Source of the DNA: Alphaproteobacteria bacterium
Lineage (GTDB): Bacteria > Pseudomonadota > Alphaproteobacteria > Rs-D84 > CACZYB01
Length of the DNA stretch: 64,000 nucleotides
Assembly: GCA_017938435.1 (NCBI GenBank)
Contig: JAGBBO010000037.1
Coordinates: 1 to 64,000, forward strand
Direction of reading: 5' to 3'
Below the pieces are notes generated by a model that searched no databases, had not been told where the DNA came from, and saw only the letters and a program-made list of their open reading frames with translations. The translations under genes and the position numbers were made by a program. This document shows, piece by piece, positions 50,805 through 60,180 of the stretch; within the stretch, counting starts at the first letter, position 1; each line of letters begins with the position of its first letter.

Positions 50805-51515
50805 ATGGAACAAGAGTTAAAGATTCCAAATCATGTTGCTATTATTTTGGATGGTAATGGTCGTTGGGCAAAGAAAAAGGGTTTACCCCGAACTGTTGGT
50901 CATGTAAATGGTATGAAGGCTGTGCAACGAACTATTGCTGCATGCCAAAAGTTTGGTATAAAAACCTTGACTGTTTACGGTTTTTCAACTGAAAATTGGT
51001 CCCGACCAAAAGAAGAAGTCGATTTTTTGATGAAACTTCTTTTGAGACATTTAATCAATAAGGCAAATAAAATTATTGAAAATAAAATTCGTTTTGTTGT
51101 TTTAGGTGATAAGTCAAGATTTTCTCCAGAAATTCAAAATGCAATGAAAAAGCTGGAATCTGATACAAAAGATTTTACCGAATTTACATTTAATGTCGCT
51201 TTGAATTACGGTGGCCATGCTGAAATAGTAAAGGCAACGAAAGAAATTGCTCAAGATGTAAAAGATGGTAAAATATCCATTGATGATATTGATGAAAAAA
51301 TCTTTGAATCTCATCTTTATACACACGATCAATTACCTCCTGATTTAATTATAAGGACCAGTGGCGAACAAAGATTAAGCGGATTTTTGCTTTGGCAATG
51401 TTCTTACTCTGAATTTTACTTCCCACAGGTTCATTTCCCTGATTTTAATGAGGAACAATTAAAAATTGCAATACAAGAATATTCAAAAAGAGATAGACGC
51501 TATGGAAAAGTTTAA
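50805..51515 (+). CDS. uppS: Undecaprenyl diphosphate synthase
   Basis: This 236-residue cis-prenyltransferase makes the C55 lipid carrier for peptidoglycan and glycans. Catalytic Asp is in 'AIILDGNGRWAKKKGLPRTV' and 'GHVNGMKAVQRTIAACQKFG' follows; 'TVYGFSTENWSRPKEEV' and the C-terminal 'LIIRTSGEQRLSGFLLWQCS' with 'SEFYFPQVHFPDF' are intact. TTGGAGG lies 7-8 nt before the start. cdsA overlaps its end by 14 bp. Confidence 0.96.
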   Translation: MEQELKIPNHVAIILDGNGRWAKKKGLPRTVGHVNGMKAVQRTIAACQKFGIKTLTVYGFSTENWSRPKEEVDFLMKLLLRHLINKANKIIENKIRFVVLGDKSRFSPEIQNAMKKLESDTKDFTEFTFNVALNYGGHAEIVKATKEIAQDVKDGKISIDDIDEKIFESHLYTHDQLPPDLIIRTSGEQRLSGFLLWQCSYSEFYFPQVHFPDFNEEQLKIAIQEYSKRDRRYGKV

Positions 51516-52359
51516 AAATTTTTTTACAAAAACAAATAAAAGATTAAGAATTACAACAGCTGTTATTATGTTGGGTATAGCTTATCTTTTTTCTATGTTT
51601 GGTTTTATTGGAATTTGTTCATTAGTTCTTCTTATAAGTTCGCTAATGATTTATGAATTTAATAAACTTTTTAATCCAAAATTGGGTTTTAAATTCATTT
51701 GGGATGAAATAAGTATCCTTGGGGTTTTAATTTTATTCTGTTTAAATAGAATATTTTTTCACGCTCCTAACTATTATTTTTCATTTGCCTTGGTCGGACT
51801 TTTCTGTTCATCAATGCTTGCAAACATAGCATCTGATAAAAAACACTGGGTTTTGGAAAGTATTACACCTATTTATATAGGTTTTGGTGTAATGTCTATT
51901 TTATATGCCTATCTTTATTCAAGTATTATGGCTATTATTTATATGTTCATTATTACTATTTCAACAGATACAGGTGCATTTTTTATAGGGTCAGCATTAG
52001 GTGGTCCAAAACTTTGGGTTCGTATTAGTCCGAAAAAGACATGGAGTGGTGCTATAGGTGGTGTCCTTTGTGCATTTGCTTTTGGAACAACTTTTATATT
52101 AAATCTTCTTTGGAATGATAATACTGCAGATTTTACAAATTTATCTATTTGGGGTGCGATAAGTTTAATGCTTTCGTTCTGTTCACAATGTGGTGATTTG
52201 TTTGAATCATGGTTAAAACGCATTAACGGAATAAAAGATTCAAGTAATCTTATCCCTGGACACGGTGGTTTCCTTGATAGATTTGATAGTATATTATTTG
52301 TAGCTCCAATTTTCGCACTTATTCTTGCATTTGCAAAGGTTGGATTTTTAGGGTTATAA
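51502..52359 (+). CDS. cdsA: Phosphatidate cytidylyltransferase
   Basis: This 285-residue polytopic enzyme makes CDP-diacylglycerol from phosphatidate and CTP. The CdsA signature 'SSNLIPGHGGFLDRFDSIL' and the preceding 'SPKKTWSGAIGG' and 'SQCGDLFESWLKRINGIKD' are present, with about seven hydrophobic segments. The start at 51502 lies within uppS, so translation is coupled; an earlier in-frame start has no ribosome site. dxr and bamA, which often follow, are absent here; a terminator closes the operon. Confidence 0.93.
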   Translation: MEKFKNFFTKTNKRLRITTAVIMLGIAYLFSMFGFIGICSLVLLISSLMIYEFNKLFNPKLGFKFIWDEISILGVLILFCLNRIFFHAPNYYFSFALVGLFCSSMLANIASDKKHWVLESITPIYIGFGVMSILYAYLYSSIMAIIYMFIITISTDTGAFFIGSALGGPKLWVRISPKKTWSGAIGGVLCAFAFGTTFILNLLWNDNTADFTNLSIWGAISLMLSFCSQCGDLFESWLKRINGIKDSSNLIPGHGGFLDRFDSILFVAPIFALILAFAKVGFLGL

Positions 52360-52376
52360 TAACAATATTTACAATA

Positions 52377-52406
52377 AAAAAGCCTCCCAAATGGGAGGTA
52401 TTTTTT
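52377..52406. terminator. Terminator of frr-uppS-cdsA (bidirectional)
   Basis: CCTCCC (52383-52388) pairs with GGGAGG (52393-52398). A-run on the left and T7 on the right. Confidence 0.85.
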
Positions 52407-52420
52407 TATAAAGCCGGTTT

Positions 52421-52576
52421 TTATTTTGTTTTTAACCTTCTATCCTTCATAATCTTATTATTCACTTTTATTACCAAAGAGGTATCAGTAAATTTTGTTG
52501 GGTGCTTTTTTAATTCTTCCAACGCTTTTTTATAATATAGATTTATTTCTTCTTCGGTTAGTTTTATTTGCTTCAT
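52421..52576 (-). CDS. Uncharacterised 51-residue protein
   Basis: Not recognised. It begins 'MKQIKLTEEEINLYYKKALE' and is helical and Lys/Glu-rich. The N-terminus resembles that of the gene just upstream ('MKQDRLSEIEINSIVEDY'), so the two may share a short recognition or leader-like helix. The start at 52576 is 1 bp past the stop of that gene, with AGAAAG as a weak site, so the pair is coupled. The longer open frame (to 52657) overlaps that gene. Confidence 0.55.
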   Translation of the reverse strand: MKQIKLTEEEINLYYKKALEELKKHPTKFTDTSLVIKVNNKIMKDRRLKTK

Positions 52577-52577
52577 A

Positions 52578-52955
52578 TTATCTTTCTCTTCTAAATTCTT
52601 TTTTGCAATACACACAATAATTAAAGATGTTTTTATATCTGCAATACTCGTTATCAAAAGAAAGTTTACAATTTTTTACTGCTTTGAATAATATATCAAT
52701 CTTTTCTTCTTGAATTTTTGAGTATTCTCTCGAATTTATAGGAGGCATAGCATTATTTAAATCATAGATTCCTTTTTTTATACAAAGATTACAACCAAAT
52801 CTACTATCCAAATTAACACTTCCTGCACATTTACCATTTTTAAAATTAGGACAAGAATTTTTGTAATTTTCTATGATGCTTCCTTCTTTTTTTCTTATTT
52901 CATAATCTTCAACTATGCTATTTATTTCTATTTCTGATAATCTATCTTGTTTCAT
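52578..52955 (-). CDS. Uncharacterised Cys-rich 125-residue protein
   Basis: Not recognised. It contains eight cysteines in two groups: 'CPNFKNGKCAGSVNLDSRFG' with 'CNLCIKKG', and 'CKLSFDNEYCRYKNIFNYC' with 'VYCKKEF' near the C-terminus. The spacing suggests zinc or Fe-S binding. There is no signal peptide, so it is cytosolic. Start ATG 52955 has AAAGGAAAT upstream. It lies 23 bp downstream of the LpoA-like gene on the same strand and may be co-transcribed with it. Confidence 0.6.
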   Translation of the reverse strand: MKQDRLSEIEINSIVEDYEIRKKEGSIIENYKNSCPNFKNGKCAGSVNLDSRFGCNLCIKKGIYDLNNAMPPINSREYSKIQEEKIDILFKAVKNCKLSFDNEYCRYKNIFNYCVYCKKEFRRER

Positions 52956-52978
52956 TTTTATTTCCTTTTTACTTTTAT

Positions 52979-54538
52979 CTATTGTAAAAAATTTACAGGG
53001 GCAGGGGATATAACTTTTGTTTTAGTTACACTGCCACCTATAACTTCCTTAATATCCATATTTCTTTCACTTGAACCATTAGATTTAAAACGGAAAATAC
53101 CATTTATACCGGTCCATCCATTTGGATTTAGTAAATCTCTTTTTTCTATTTCCCCATCTTTTGCAAGAGAGTTAATCAACGAAACCGCATCATAAGCAAG
53201 TGAAGCTATTTTAATAGGTTTTCTCTTAAAATATTTTTTATATGCTTCATCAAACTTTCCGGTATATTTTGTTGAAACAGATGGATACCATGCGCCACGG
53301 AATGCGCGTTCAGTGTAAATTTTTGGATTTTCAAATTGTGATGTTCCAAGGTATTTTATTCTATCTGGATGAACATCATAATACATAAGCGAAGAACCAA
53401 TCATCAATACATCATTTATATCATCACCAAAGATAAATATACTTTCATATTCCGGATCGTTTATTGTTGTTTTATGTTCCAATTCTTCTAATGTTTTTTC
53501 CAAAAATGAAACTTCATCATCAGTTGAAAGATATTGAGTATTATCAAATGCCTCGGCATATTCTATTGGATTTTCATCACGAAGAAGAACTAGATAATCA
53601 AATCTTTCTTTTACAGCTTTTTTGTATTCATTATATTCATTAACTCTGGCTTCGAAATCAGAAATTTCCTTCACAGCATTCATAAGTCCAGTTTTTTTAT
53701 CAGTATATGTAACTTCTTTTACAACATCACCATCATACATAGAAACATATTTTTTAAAGTGTTTTTTTACAAAATCACCGGATTCAGAGTTAGATACAAT
53801 GATTCCAAATTTTGTTTTTCCATTTTGTATAGCATATTCAACAACTCGTTTTATTTGTTGTTCCATTAAAAATCCTATTGAAAAAACAGAACTATCAAGA
53901 ACATTTGCATTTGTTGTAAATGATACAATAGGAGTGTATCCAGCCGACCTACTTGCACCATTTACTTCTTCGGAAAATAATGGACCAACTATAATATCAG
54001 CCCCTTCATCTACTGCCTTTTTTGCTAGTTCTTTACCACTATTATATGTTCCATCAGTAGCATAAAATTGTAAAACAGAATTATTCGATTTTGCATCAAA
54101 CAAAGCCATAGTCGCAGCATTTTTTAAATCTTGTGCCACAACTGGATTTTGCATTTTTGTAGGAAGTATTATTGCAATTCTAAGAAGTCCATCATCTTTT
54201 TGTATTTCTTCTTTTTGTTCAGGAATAACATTTTCTATAACAACTTCCTCTTCATATGCAGTATATTCATAAGGTTTCACTTCAATTACATTTTGTTTCT
54301 TTGGTTGAGTAATATTTGAAAAATCAAAAAGTTTTCTTATTGGCTCACCAGAATAATTGTTATATAATCCTGTGATATATTCCCTTTCCACATCTTGAAT
54401 AGGTGCAGTCTTTTTTGTTTCACCAAGTTGAAGAGCCTGAGGCTTATTTATAGCTTTTGGAATCCTATTTGATGTTGAACAAGATGAAATCAAAAGGATT
54501 GTTGCAAAAGATATATTTTTAAATACTTTATTAAACAT
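52979..54538 (-). CDS. LpoA/LppC-like penicillin-binding protein activator (lipoprotein)
   Basis: This 519-residue protein has a signal peptide and lipobox 'ILLISSC' (Cys at about residue 18). A periplasmic-binding-protein-like fold follows: 'LRIAIILPTKMQNPVVAQDL', 'GADIIVGPLFSEEVNGASRS', 'YTPIVSFTTNANVLDSSVFS' and 'AYKKYFKRKPIKIASLAYDA'. Alphaproteobacterial members of this family are annotated as penicillin-binding protein activators that stimulate peptidoglycan synthesis from the outer membrane. It is divergent from rsmI, a conserved neighbourhood. The start at 54538 is chosen because the longer frame has a second hydrophobic segment and overlaps the divergent promoter. Confidence 0.8.
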   Translation of the reverse strand: MFNKVFKNISFATILLISSCSTSNRIPKAINKPQALQLGETKKTAPIQDVEREYITGLYNNYSGEPIRKLFDFSNITQPKKQNVIEVKPYEYTAYEEEVVIENVIPEQKEEIQKDDGLLRIAIILPTKMQNPVVAQDLKNAATMALFDAKSNNSVLQFYATDGTYNSGKELAKKAVDEGADIIVGPLFSEEVNGASRSAGYTPIVSFTTNANVLDSSVFSIGFLMEQQIKRVVEYAIQNGKTKFGIIVSNSESGDFVKKHFKKYVSMYDGDVVKEVTYTDKKTGLMNAVKEISDFEARVNEYNEYKKAVKERFDYLVLLRDENPIEYAEAFDNTQYLSTDDEVSFLEKTLEELEHKTTINDPEYESIFIFGDDINDVLMIGSSLMYYDVHPDRIKYLGTSQFENPKIYTERAFRGAWYPSVSTKYTGKFDEAYKKYFKRKPIKIASLAYDAVSLINSLAKDGEIEKRDLLNPNGWTGINGIFRFKSNGSSERNMDIKEVIGGSVTKTKVISPAPVNFLQ

Positions 54539-54599
54539 AATTCTCGCTTTTTTTATAAAATGTGTTAGTATAGACTTATGATAAAACAAGGTTTCAAAT

Positions 54600-55466
54600 A
54601 TGACAAGTAAAATAACAGAAAATAATAAAAATATTTTGCGTGCAGGTTTATATATTATTGCCACACCTATTGGTAATTTATCTGATATTACATTTCGTGC
54701 TATTGATACTTTGCAAAATGCTGATTTAATTGCATGTGAAGATACTAGGGTATCAAAAGTTCTTCTTGATAAATATAGTATTAAAACTCCAACAACAAGT
54801 GTTCATAATTATAACGAAACAGATAGATTAGATTTTCTTAAATCACAAATTGATAATGGTAAGGCAGTTGCATTTATTTCTGATGCTGGAACTCCTCTTA
54901 TTTCTGATCCTGGGTATAAAATTTCAAGCCTTCTTCGTTCTCTTGGTTATTATGTTACAATAATACCAGGTCCATCTGCTCCTATTGCAGGGTTGGTTCT
55001 TTCTGGTTTTCCAACAGATAGATTTATGTTTATTGGTTTTGTTCCAACAAAAAATAACGAAAAAGCCAGCTTTTTTAATCAAATTAAAAATGAAAAGGCT
55101 ACAGTTATATTTTTTGAAAGTCCAAATCGTATTCTTGAAACACTTAAAACTTTGGATGAAATTTTTAGGGATAGGAAAATTGCTCTTGTCCGTGAAATTA
55201 CAAAAATTTATGAGGAGGTTCAATCTGGAACGGCAAAGGATTTAATTTCTTATTTTACCTTAAATCCACCAAAGGGTGAATTTGTTGGTTTAATTCATCC
55301 GGCCGATGATACTACAGATATAAATATTGATAAAATAAAAAATATGTTAATTTTGCTTTTAAAACATATGAGTTTAAAAGATGCGAGCGAATTTATTTCA
55401 TCAACATTTGAAATATCAAAAAAAACGGTATATAATATTGGTTTAGAAATTAAAAAGGAGGATTAA
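54600..55466 (+). CDS. rsmI: 16S rRNA (cytidine-2'-O) methyltransferase RsmI
   Basis: This 288-residue enzyme of the tetrapyrrole-methylase fold methylates C1402 of 16S rRNA. Signatures: 'LYIIATPIGNLSDITFRAID', 'ADLIACEDTRVSKVLLDKY', 'VAFISDAGTPLISDPGYKI' and 'IPGPSAPIAGLVLSGFPTDR'. The C-terminal extension ends in a small helix-turn-helix-like segment. Two genes follow with no gap, forming rsmI-(secreted unknown)-smpB. Confidence 0.95.
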   Translation: MTSKITENNKNILRAGLYIIATPIGNLSDITFRAIDTLQNADLIACEDTRVSKVLLDKYSIKTPTTSVHNYNETDRLDFLKSQIDNGKAVAFISDAGTPLISDPGYKISSLLRSLGYYVTIIPGPSAPIAGLVLSGFPTDRFMFIGFVPTKNNEKASFFNQIKNEKATVIFFESPNRILETLKTLDEIFRDRKIALVREITKIYEEVQSGTAKDLISYFTLNPPKGEFVGLIHPADDTTDINIDKIKNMLILLLKHMSLKDASEFISSTFEISKKTVYNIGLEIKKED

Positions 55467-56054
55467 ATGAAAAAATTTTTAACATTTTCAGTAATGGGAT
55501 TACTTTTATCGCTACCTGTTTTTGCTTCATCTGTAGATGATAAGGATATAGAATTAAAAGAACTTAACCAAACAGCAAAAGAAATTGCTTCAAAAAAAGC
55601 AAAACTTAATACTACATTTGATCTTTCTGCCTTTTTTGGTGATGAAAAAGAATTAAAATTAAACGAACAAACACTAAAATATTTTGATAATTTATTATCT
55701 TGTAATTCTGATAAAACAGTTGTCGATATGCCAACAGGGGATAAGGCTACACAAGAAATTATTGGTTTTGATAATGATAAATGTATTGTTAATACAACTA
55801 TAAAAGATAAAGTTGTAAAATGTGCATTTCCAAAGGAAAAACTTTCAGAAATTTCTGAATATTATAAACAAACTTTAACCAAAGGTTTTGGTGGTAAATA
55901 TAATTTTGATTTTGATATGAAAATGCCAGAAATTAACTTTAACGATTTATCAGAAGATAATCTTGATTTTGGTATAAAACTTGAAATGCCAAAAATTAAA
56001 ATTGATAAAGTAAAATCAGATATTGAAAAAGTAATTGAGGAATCTTGTAAATAA
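55467..56054 (+). CDS. Uncharacterised secreted protein between rsmI and smpB
   Basis: Not recognised. The 195-residue protein has a signal peptide 'FLTFSVMGLLLSLPVFASSV' with a likely cleavage after Ala-Ser. The mature part is Lys/Asp/Glu-rich with three cysteines, around 'LLSCNSDKTVVD', 'DKCIVNTTI', 'VVKCAFPKE' and a final 'EESCK'. These could form two disulfides. It begins directly after the rsmI stop and ends directly before smpB, so it is tightly coupled. A periplasmic role is likely. Confidence 0.7.
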   Translation: MKKFLTFSVMGLLLSLPVFASSVDDKDIELKELNQTAKEIASKKAKLNTTFDLSAFFGDEKELKLNEQTLKYFDNLLSCNSDKTVVDMPTGDKATQEIIGFDNDKCIVNTTIKDKVVKCAFPKEKLSEISEYYKQTLTKGFGGKYNFDFDMKMPEINFNDLSEDNLDFGIKLEMPKIKIDKVKSDIEKVIEESCK

Positions 56055-56537
56055 ATGGCTGATAAAAAAGGACATATAAGGCTTATATCTACAGGTCAGG
56101 TTGCAGAAAACCGAAAGGCAAGGTTTAACTATGCTATAACCGATACTTATGAGGCGGGTTTGTCCTTAACTGGTGCCGAGGTAAAAAGTCTTCGTCAGGG
56201 TAGGGCTAATATTACGGATGGTTATGCGACTCCTGATGGAAATAGTATTATTATGAATAATATTACTATTGGTAAATATGATAGTGAAAGTCCTTATATG
56301 CCACATACCGAAAAACACCCACGCAGACTTTTGCTTAATAAAACAGAAATTAAACGCCTAATTGGTCTTTATAACAAAGAACATATTACAATAGTTCCCC
56401 TTAAACTTTATTTTAATAATAAAGGGTTGGCAAAACTTCTTATTGGTGTTGGTCAAGGTAAGAATTTAGTTGATAAACGCCAAACTATTAAAGAGCGTGA
56501 ATGGGCTCGCCAAAAAGCCAGAATTATGAAAAAATAA
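56055..56537 (+). CDS. smpB: SsrA-binding protein SmpB
   Basis: This 160-residue protein binds tmRNA and carries it to stalled ribosomes. It shows 'AENRKARFNYAITDTYEAGL', 'GAEVKSLRQGRANITDGYA', 'LLLNKTEIKRLIGLYNKEHI' and the lysine/arginine-rich end 'REWARQKARIMKK'. The start directly follows the preceding stop codon (TAA-ATG) with GAGG-like sequence inside that gene. The ssrA gene is not seen in the window. Confidence 0.95.
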   Translation: MADKKGHIRLISTGQVAENRKARFNYAITDTYEAGLSLTGAEVKSLRQGRANITDGYATPDGNSIIMNNITIGKYDSESPYMPHTEKHPRRLLLNKTEIKRLIGLYNKEHITIVPLKLYFNNKGLAKLLIGVGQGKNLVDKRQTIKEREWARQKARIMKK

Positions 56538-56610
56538 AGTATCGTAATTTTTTTTTCATAATCTGTTATACAAGGAAATCTTTTTAATAATAATATAAAA
56601 TAGTTTGATA

Positions 56611-56636
56611 AAAAATCCCCGACCAAAATCGGGGAA
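56611..56636 (-). terminator. Terminator of the YebC gene
   Basis: CCCCGA (56617-56622) pairs with TCGGGG (56629-56634). On the minus strand it is followed by ATTTTTT. Confidence 0.8.
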
Positions 56637-56660
56637 AGTTTTTCTTTTTTACACTAAATC

Positions 56661-57383
56661 TTAATCATTAAATTCAGCATTTGTGTAAACTTTTTGAACA
56701 TCATCATTGTCTTCTAATGCGTCAGTAAAGTGTTCAATTTTTTCTGCACCCTCACTATCAACAGCAACAGTTAATTTTGGTTGCCAAATAATTTCAGCCT
56801 TTTCTGGTTCGCCAAATTTTTCCAATGCTTTTGAAAGGTTTGAAAAATCAGAAATTTCGCAAGTGATGATATAGTTTTCATCTTCTTCCTCAACATTACT
56901 TGCACCACCTTCTAATGCTGTTTCAAACACTGTGTCAAAATCACCAACTTCTTTTTTATACATAAAGAAGCCAACATGTTCAAAGTTAAAAGAAACAGAT
57001 CCTGTTTCACCAAGATTTCCACCATTTTTCGAGAAAATAGAACGAATATCAGAGGCAGTTCTGTTTTTGTTATCTGTTAAACATTCAACAATAACAGAAA
57101 TTCCACCTGGTGCATAACCTTCGTATCTGATTTCTGAATAATCTCCTTCGCCACTTCCAGGAAGAGCTTTGGCAATTGCACGTTTAATGTTATCGTTTGG
57201 CATAGATTCTTTTCTAGCAGCCAATACAGCCAATCTAAGTCTTGGGTTCATATCTGGATTTGGATCCCCAAGTTTTGCAGCAACGGTAATTTCCTTTGCT
57301 AATTTAGTGAATAAGTTTCCTCTTTTTTTATCTTGCAAACCTTTTCTGTGTTGAATGTTTGCCCATTTTGAATGTCCTGACAT
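56661..57383 (-). CDS. YebC/PmpR-family protein
   Basis: This 240-residue protein has the family start '[20 protein letters not shown]', then '[20 protein letters not shown]' and '[20 protein letters not shown]' with '[20 protein letters not shown]', and an acidic end. YebC proteins are transcription-linked or, in recent work, ribosome-associated factors that ease proline-rich stalls; the mitochondrial relative is TACO1. It has its own terminator. The often adjacent ruvC is not in this window. Confidence 0.94.
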   Translation of the reverse strand: MSGHSKWANIQHRKGLQDKKRGNLFTKLAKEITVAAKLGDPNPDMNPRLRLAVLAARKESMPNDNIKRAIAKALPGSGEGDYSEIRYEGYAPGGISVIVECLTDNKNRTASDIRSIFSKNGGNLGETGSVSFNFEHVGFFMYKKEVGDFDTVFETALEGGASNVEEEDENYIITCEISDFSNLSKALEKFGEPEKAEIIWQPKLTVAVDSEGAEKIEHFTDALEDNDDVQKVYTNAEFND

Positions 57384-57453
57384 ATTTTTAATCCTTTTTT
57401 GTAAATTTTATTAAAGTTTTATTTATTATACATATATGATTTTTTATTGTAAA

Positions 57454-59997
57454 TTACTTTTTGGGTTTTGGTTTTTCCTTTACCTCTGGCTTCTTTTTAG
57501 GTTCCTTTGGTGCTAATTTTTCCAAAGCTAAATCCAAAGTAATAGTTTCCTCAGTCGCAACATTTGTTGGAATCGAAGCAAAAACACGATTATGTTGAAC
57601 ATAAGGCCCAAATTTTCCAGTTTTAAAATAAACAACTGGTTTTCCATCATCAGGATGAGAGCCAAGTTCTTTTCCCTTTGGTTTTTCAACAGCTCCCAAA
57701 AGTAAATCATGTGCAATCTTTATATCAACATCAAATACAGATGTTGATGCAGGAATACTTTTTGAAACATTACCTTTTTTAACATAAGGTCCAAATTTTC
57801 CAATCGCAACAAATACCTCTTCATCCCCATCAAAACCTATCGATTTTGGAAGTGATAAAAGGAATATTGCTTTTTCCAAAGTTAATGCGTCTATTTGAAT
57901 ATTTTTTGGAATAGGAGCACGCATTGGTCCGCGAACATCTCCCTTTACAGCATCACCAAGTTGTAAATAATTTCCATAAGGTCCATTTTTAAGATATACA
58001 TTTTCACCATTTTCATTTTGTCCTAAAATTTGACCATCATTTGTCTTAGGTGCTGGGTTTGAACCTTCTTCTTCCTCATCATTAAGGATTAAAGGTTTTG
58101 TATGTTTACATGTTGGATAATTTGAACAACCAATGAAACCACCAAATTTTCCAAGTTTTATTCCAAGTCGTCCAGTTTCGCAATCAGGGCATTTTCTTGG
58201 ATCGCTACCATCTTCTGTTTTTGGAAAGAAGTGAGAACCAAGTTCATTATCTATTGCATCTGTGATTTCAGACATAGAAAGTCCATTTGATGCTTCAACT
58301 GCATTTTTAAACCCAGTCCAAAATTCACTTAATACATCCTTGTAATTTTTCTTTCCATTTGAAATTTCATCAAGTTCATCTTCCATATATGCGGTAAAGT
58401 CATATTCAACATATTTTGTGAAATATTTTTCAAGGAATACTGAAACAATTCTACCGCGTTCTTGTGGAACAAATTTTTTCTTTACCAAATCAACATAATG
58501 TCTTTCCTGTATAACAGAAAGAATTGAGGCATAAGTTGATGGACGACCAATACCCAACTCTTCCATTTTCTTAACCAAAGATGCTTCAGAATATCTAGGA
58601 GGTGGTTGAGTAAAATGTTGTTCAGGCTTTATTTCTTCGGATTTAATATTATCTCCTTCCGCCATTGTTGGAAGCATTCTGTTGTCATCATCATCCGAAG
58701 TTGCATCATCAATATCTTCTTTATAAAGTTTCATAAATCCATCAAATGCAATCATGGAACCATTTGCACGGAACATAGATTTATTATCTGATGTTACAAT
58801 ATCAGCAGCAACTAAATTAAGTTCAGCAGGAACCATTTGACATGCAACAGTTCTTTTCCAAATAAGTTCATAAAGTTTGAATTGATTTGCATCCAAATAT
58901 CCTTTTATTGATTGAGGGGTTTTTGTTGCATAAGTTGGACGGATTGCCTCGTGGGCTTCTTGTGCATTTTTACTTCTATTATCATAAGATACAGGAGATT
59001 TTGGCAAATATTCATCACCAAAATCAGACTTAATCATATCCCTAATACTTGCGACTGCTTCCTGTGAAAGATTAACAGAATCGGTTCTCATATAAGTAAT
59101 TAAACCAACTGTTTCACCACCAACATCAACACCTTCGTAAAGTTTTTGAGCAATTTGCATAGTCTGTTTTGCAGAAAATCCAAGTTTTCTTGAAGCCTCT
59201 TGTTGAAGAGTAGATGTTGTAAACGGAGCGACAGGTTTCCTTGCTTGTTTTTTTCGTTCAATATTACCAATATGATACTGTTCATTTGCCAAAGTATTCA
59301 AAATTTCTTCGGCTTTTTCCTTTGTTGGAATATCAAATTTATCAAGTTTACTTCCATTATATGAAAAAAGTTTTGCAGGAAATTCTTTACCATCATTTGT
59401 TGCAAATTTTCCATCAATAGACCAATATTCGCGTTTTACAAAGTTTTCAATTTCGCTTTCTCTTTCGCAAACAAGTCGTAATGCAACTGATTGAACACGC
59501 CCTGCAGATTTGCAACCAGGAAGTTTTCTCCATAATACTGGTGAAAGTTTAAATCCAACCAAAAAATCCAATGCACGACGAGCAAGATAAGCATTAACAA
59601 GTTTATCATCAATATCTCGTGGTTCTTGAATTGCCTTTGTCACAGCAGATTTTGTTATTTCGTGGAATGCAACACGATGAATTGGTTTAGTAAGTTCATT
59701 TCTTGATTTTAAAATATCAATGATATGCCATGAAATAGCCTCTCCCTCTCTATCAGGGTCGGTTGCAAGATAAACAGCATCAGCTTTTTTCATATATTTT
59801 TCAATATCACGGATTCTTTGTTCTTTGTCTTTCATAATAGCCCATTTCATTTGGAAACCATTATCAACATCAACCGCACCATCATGTGGATCAAGATCTC
59901 TAACATGACCGACTGATGGAACAACAATAAAATCAGATCCCAGATATTTAGAAATAGTTTTTGATTTTGCAGGAGACTCTACTACCAAAAGTTTCAT
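57454..59997 (-). CDS. topA: DNA topoisomerase I
   Basis: This 847-residue type IA topoisomerase relaxes negative supercoils. The Toprim domain has 'LLVVESPAKSKTISKYLGSD' and 'ATDPDREGEAISWHIIDIL'; the active tyrosine is in 'GLITYMRTDSVNLSQEAV'. One four-cysteine zinc finger 'CPDCETGRLGIKLGKFGGFI' with 'GCSNYPTCKHTKP' (about residues 607-640) is followed by three TopoI C-terminal repeats ('IGKFGPYVKKGNVSKSI', 'GKFGPYVQHNRVFASI') and a Lys/Pro tail. Normal length for alphaproteobacteria. dprA, often upstream, is not here. Confidence 0.96.
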   Translation of the reverse strand: MKLLVVESPAKSKTISKYLGSDFIVVPSVGHVRDLDPHDGAVDVDNGFQMKWAIMKDKEQRIRDIEKYMKKADAVYLATDPDREGEAISWHIIDILKSRNELTKPIHRVAFHEITKSAVTKAIQEPRDIDDKLVNAYLARRALDFLVGFKLSPVLWRKLPGCKSAGRVQSVALRLVCERESEIENFVKREYWSIDGKFATNDGKEFPAKLFSYNGSKLDKFDIPTKEKAEEILNTLANEQYHIGNIERKKQARKPVAPFTTSTLQQEASRKLGFSAKQTMQIAQKLYEGVDVGGETVGLITYMRTDSVNLSQEAVASIRDMIKSDFGDEYLPKSPVSYDNRSKNAQEAHEAIRPTYATKTPQSIKGYLDANQFKLYELIWKRTVACQMVPAELNLVAADIVTSDNKSMFRANGSMIAFDGFMKLYKEDIDDATSDDDDNRMLPTMAEGDNIKSEEIKPEQHFTQPPPRYSEASLVKKMEELGIGRPSTYASILSVIQERHYVDLVKKKFVPQERGRIVSVFLEKYFTKYVEYDFTAYMEDELDEISNGKKNYKDVLSEFWTGFKNAVEASNGLSMSEITDAIDNELGSHFFPKTEDGSDPRKCPDCETGRLGIKLGKFGGFIGCSNYPTCKHTKPLILNDEEEEGSNPAPKTNDGQILGQNENGENVYLKNGPYGNYLQLGDAVKGDVRGPMRAPIPKNIQIDALTLEKAIFLLSLPKSIGFDGDEEVFVAIGKFGPYVKKGNVSKSIPASTSVFDVDIKIAHDLLLGAVEKPKGKELGSHPDDGKPVVYFKTGKFGPYVQHNRVFASIPTNVATEETITLDLALEKLAPKEPKKKPEVKEKPKPKK

Positions 59998-60180
59998 TTT
60001 GCATACCTATTTGTTTTTTCACTTTATTTTAATATAAAACCCCTTTTTATGGGTGAAAGTCAAGGATAAATTTTTTATATATATAATATATAAAGTAGAG
60101 ATTTTTTATTTCAATCTTGATTCTTTGTAATCTATTTTATATAATGAGTGCATATTTTTTTAATAAAAAGGATGAAAGAA

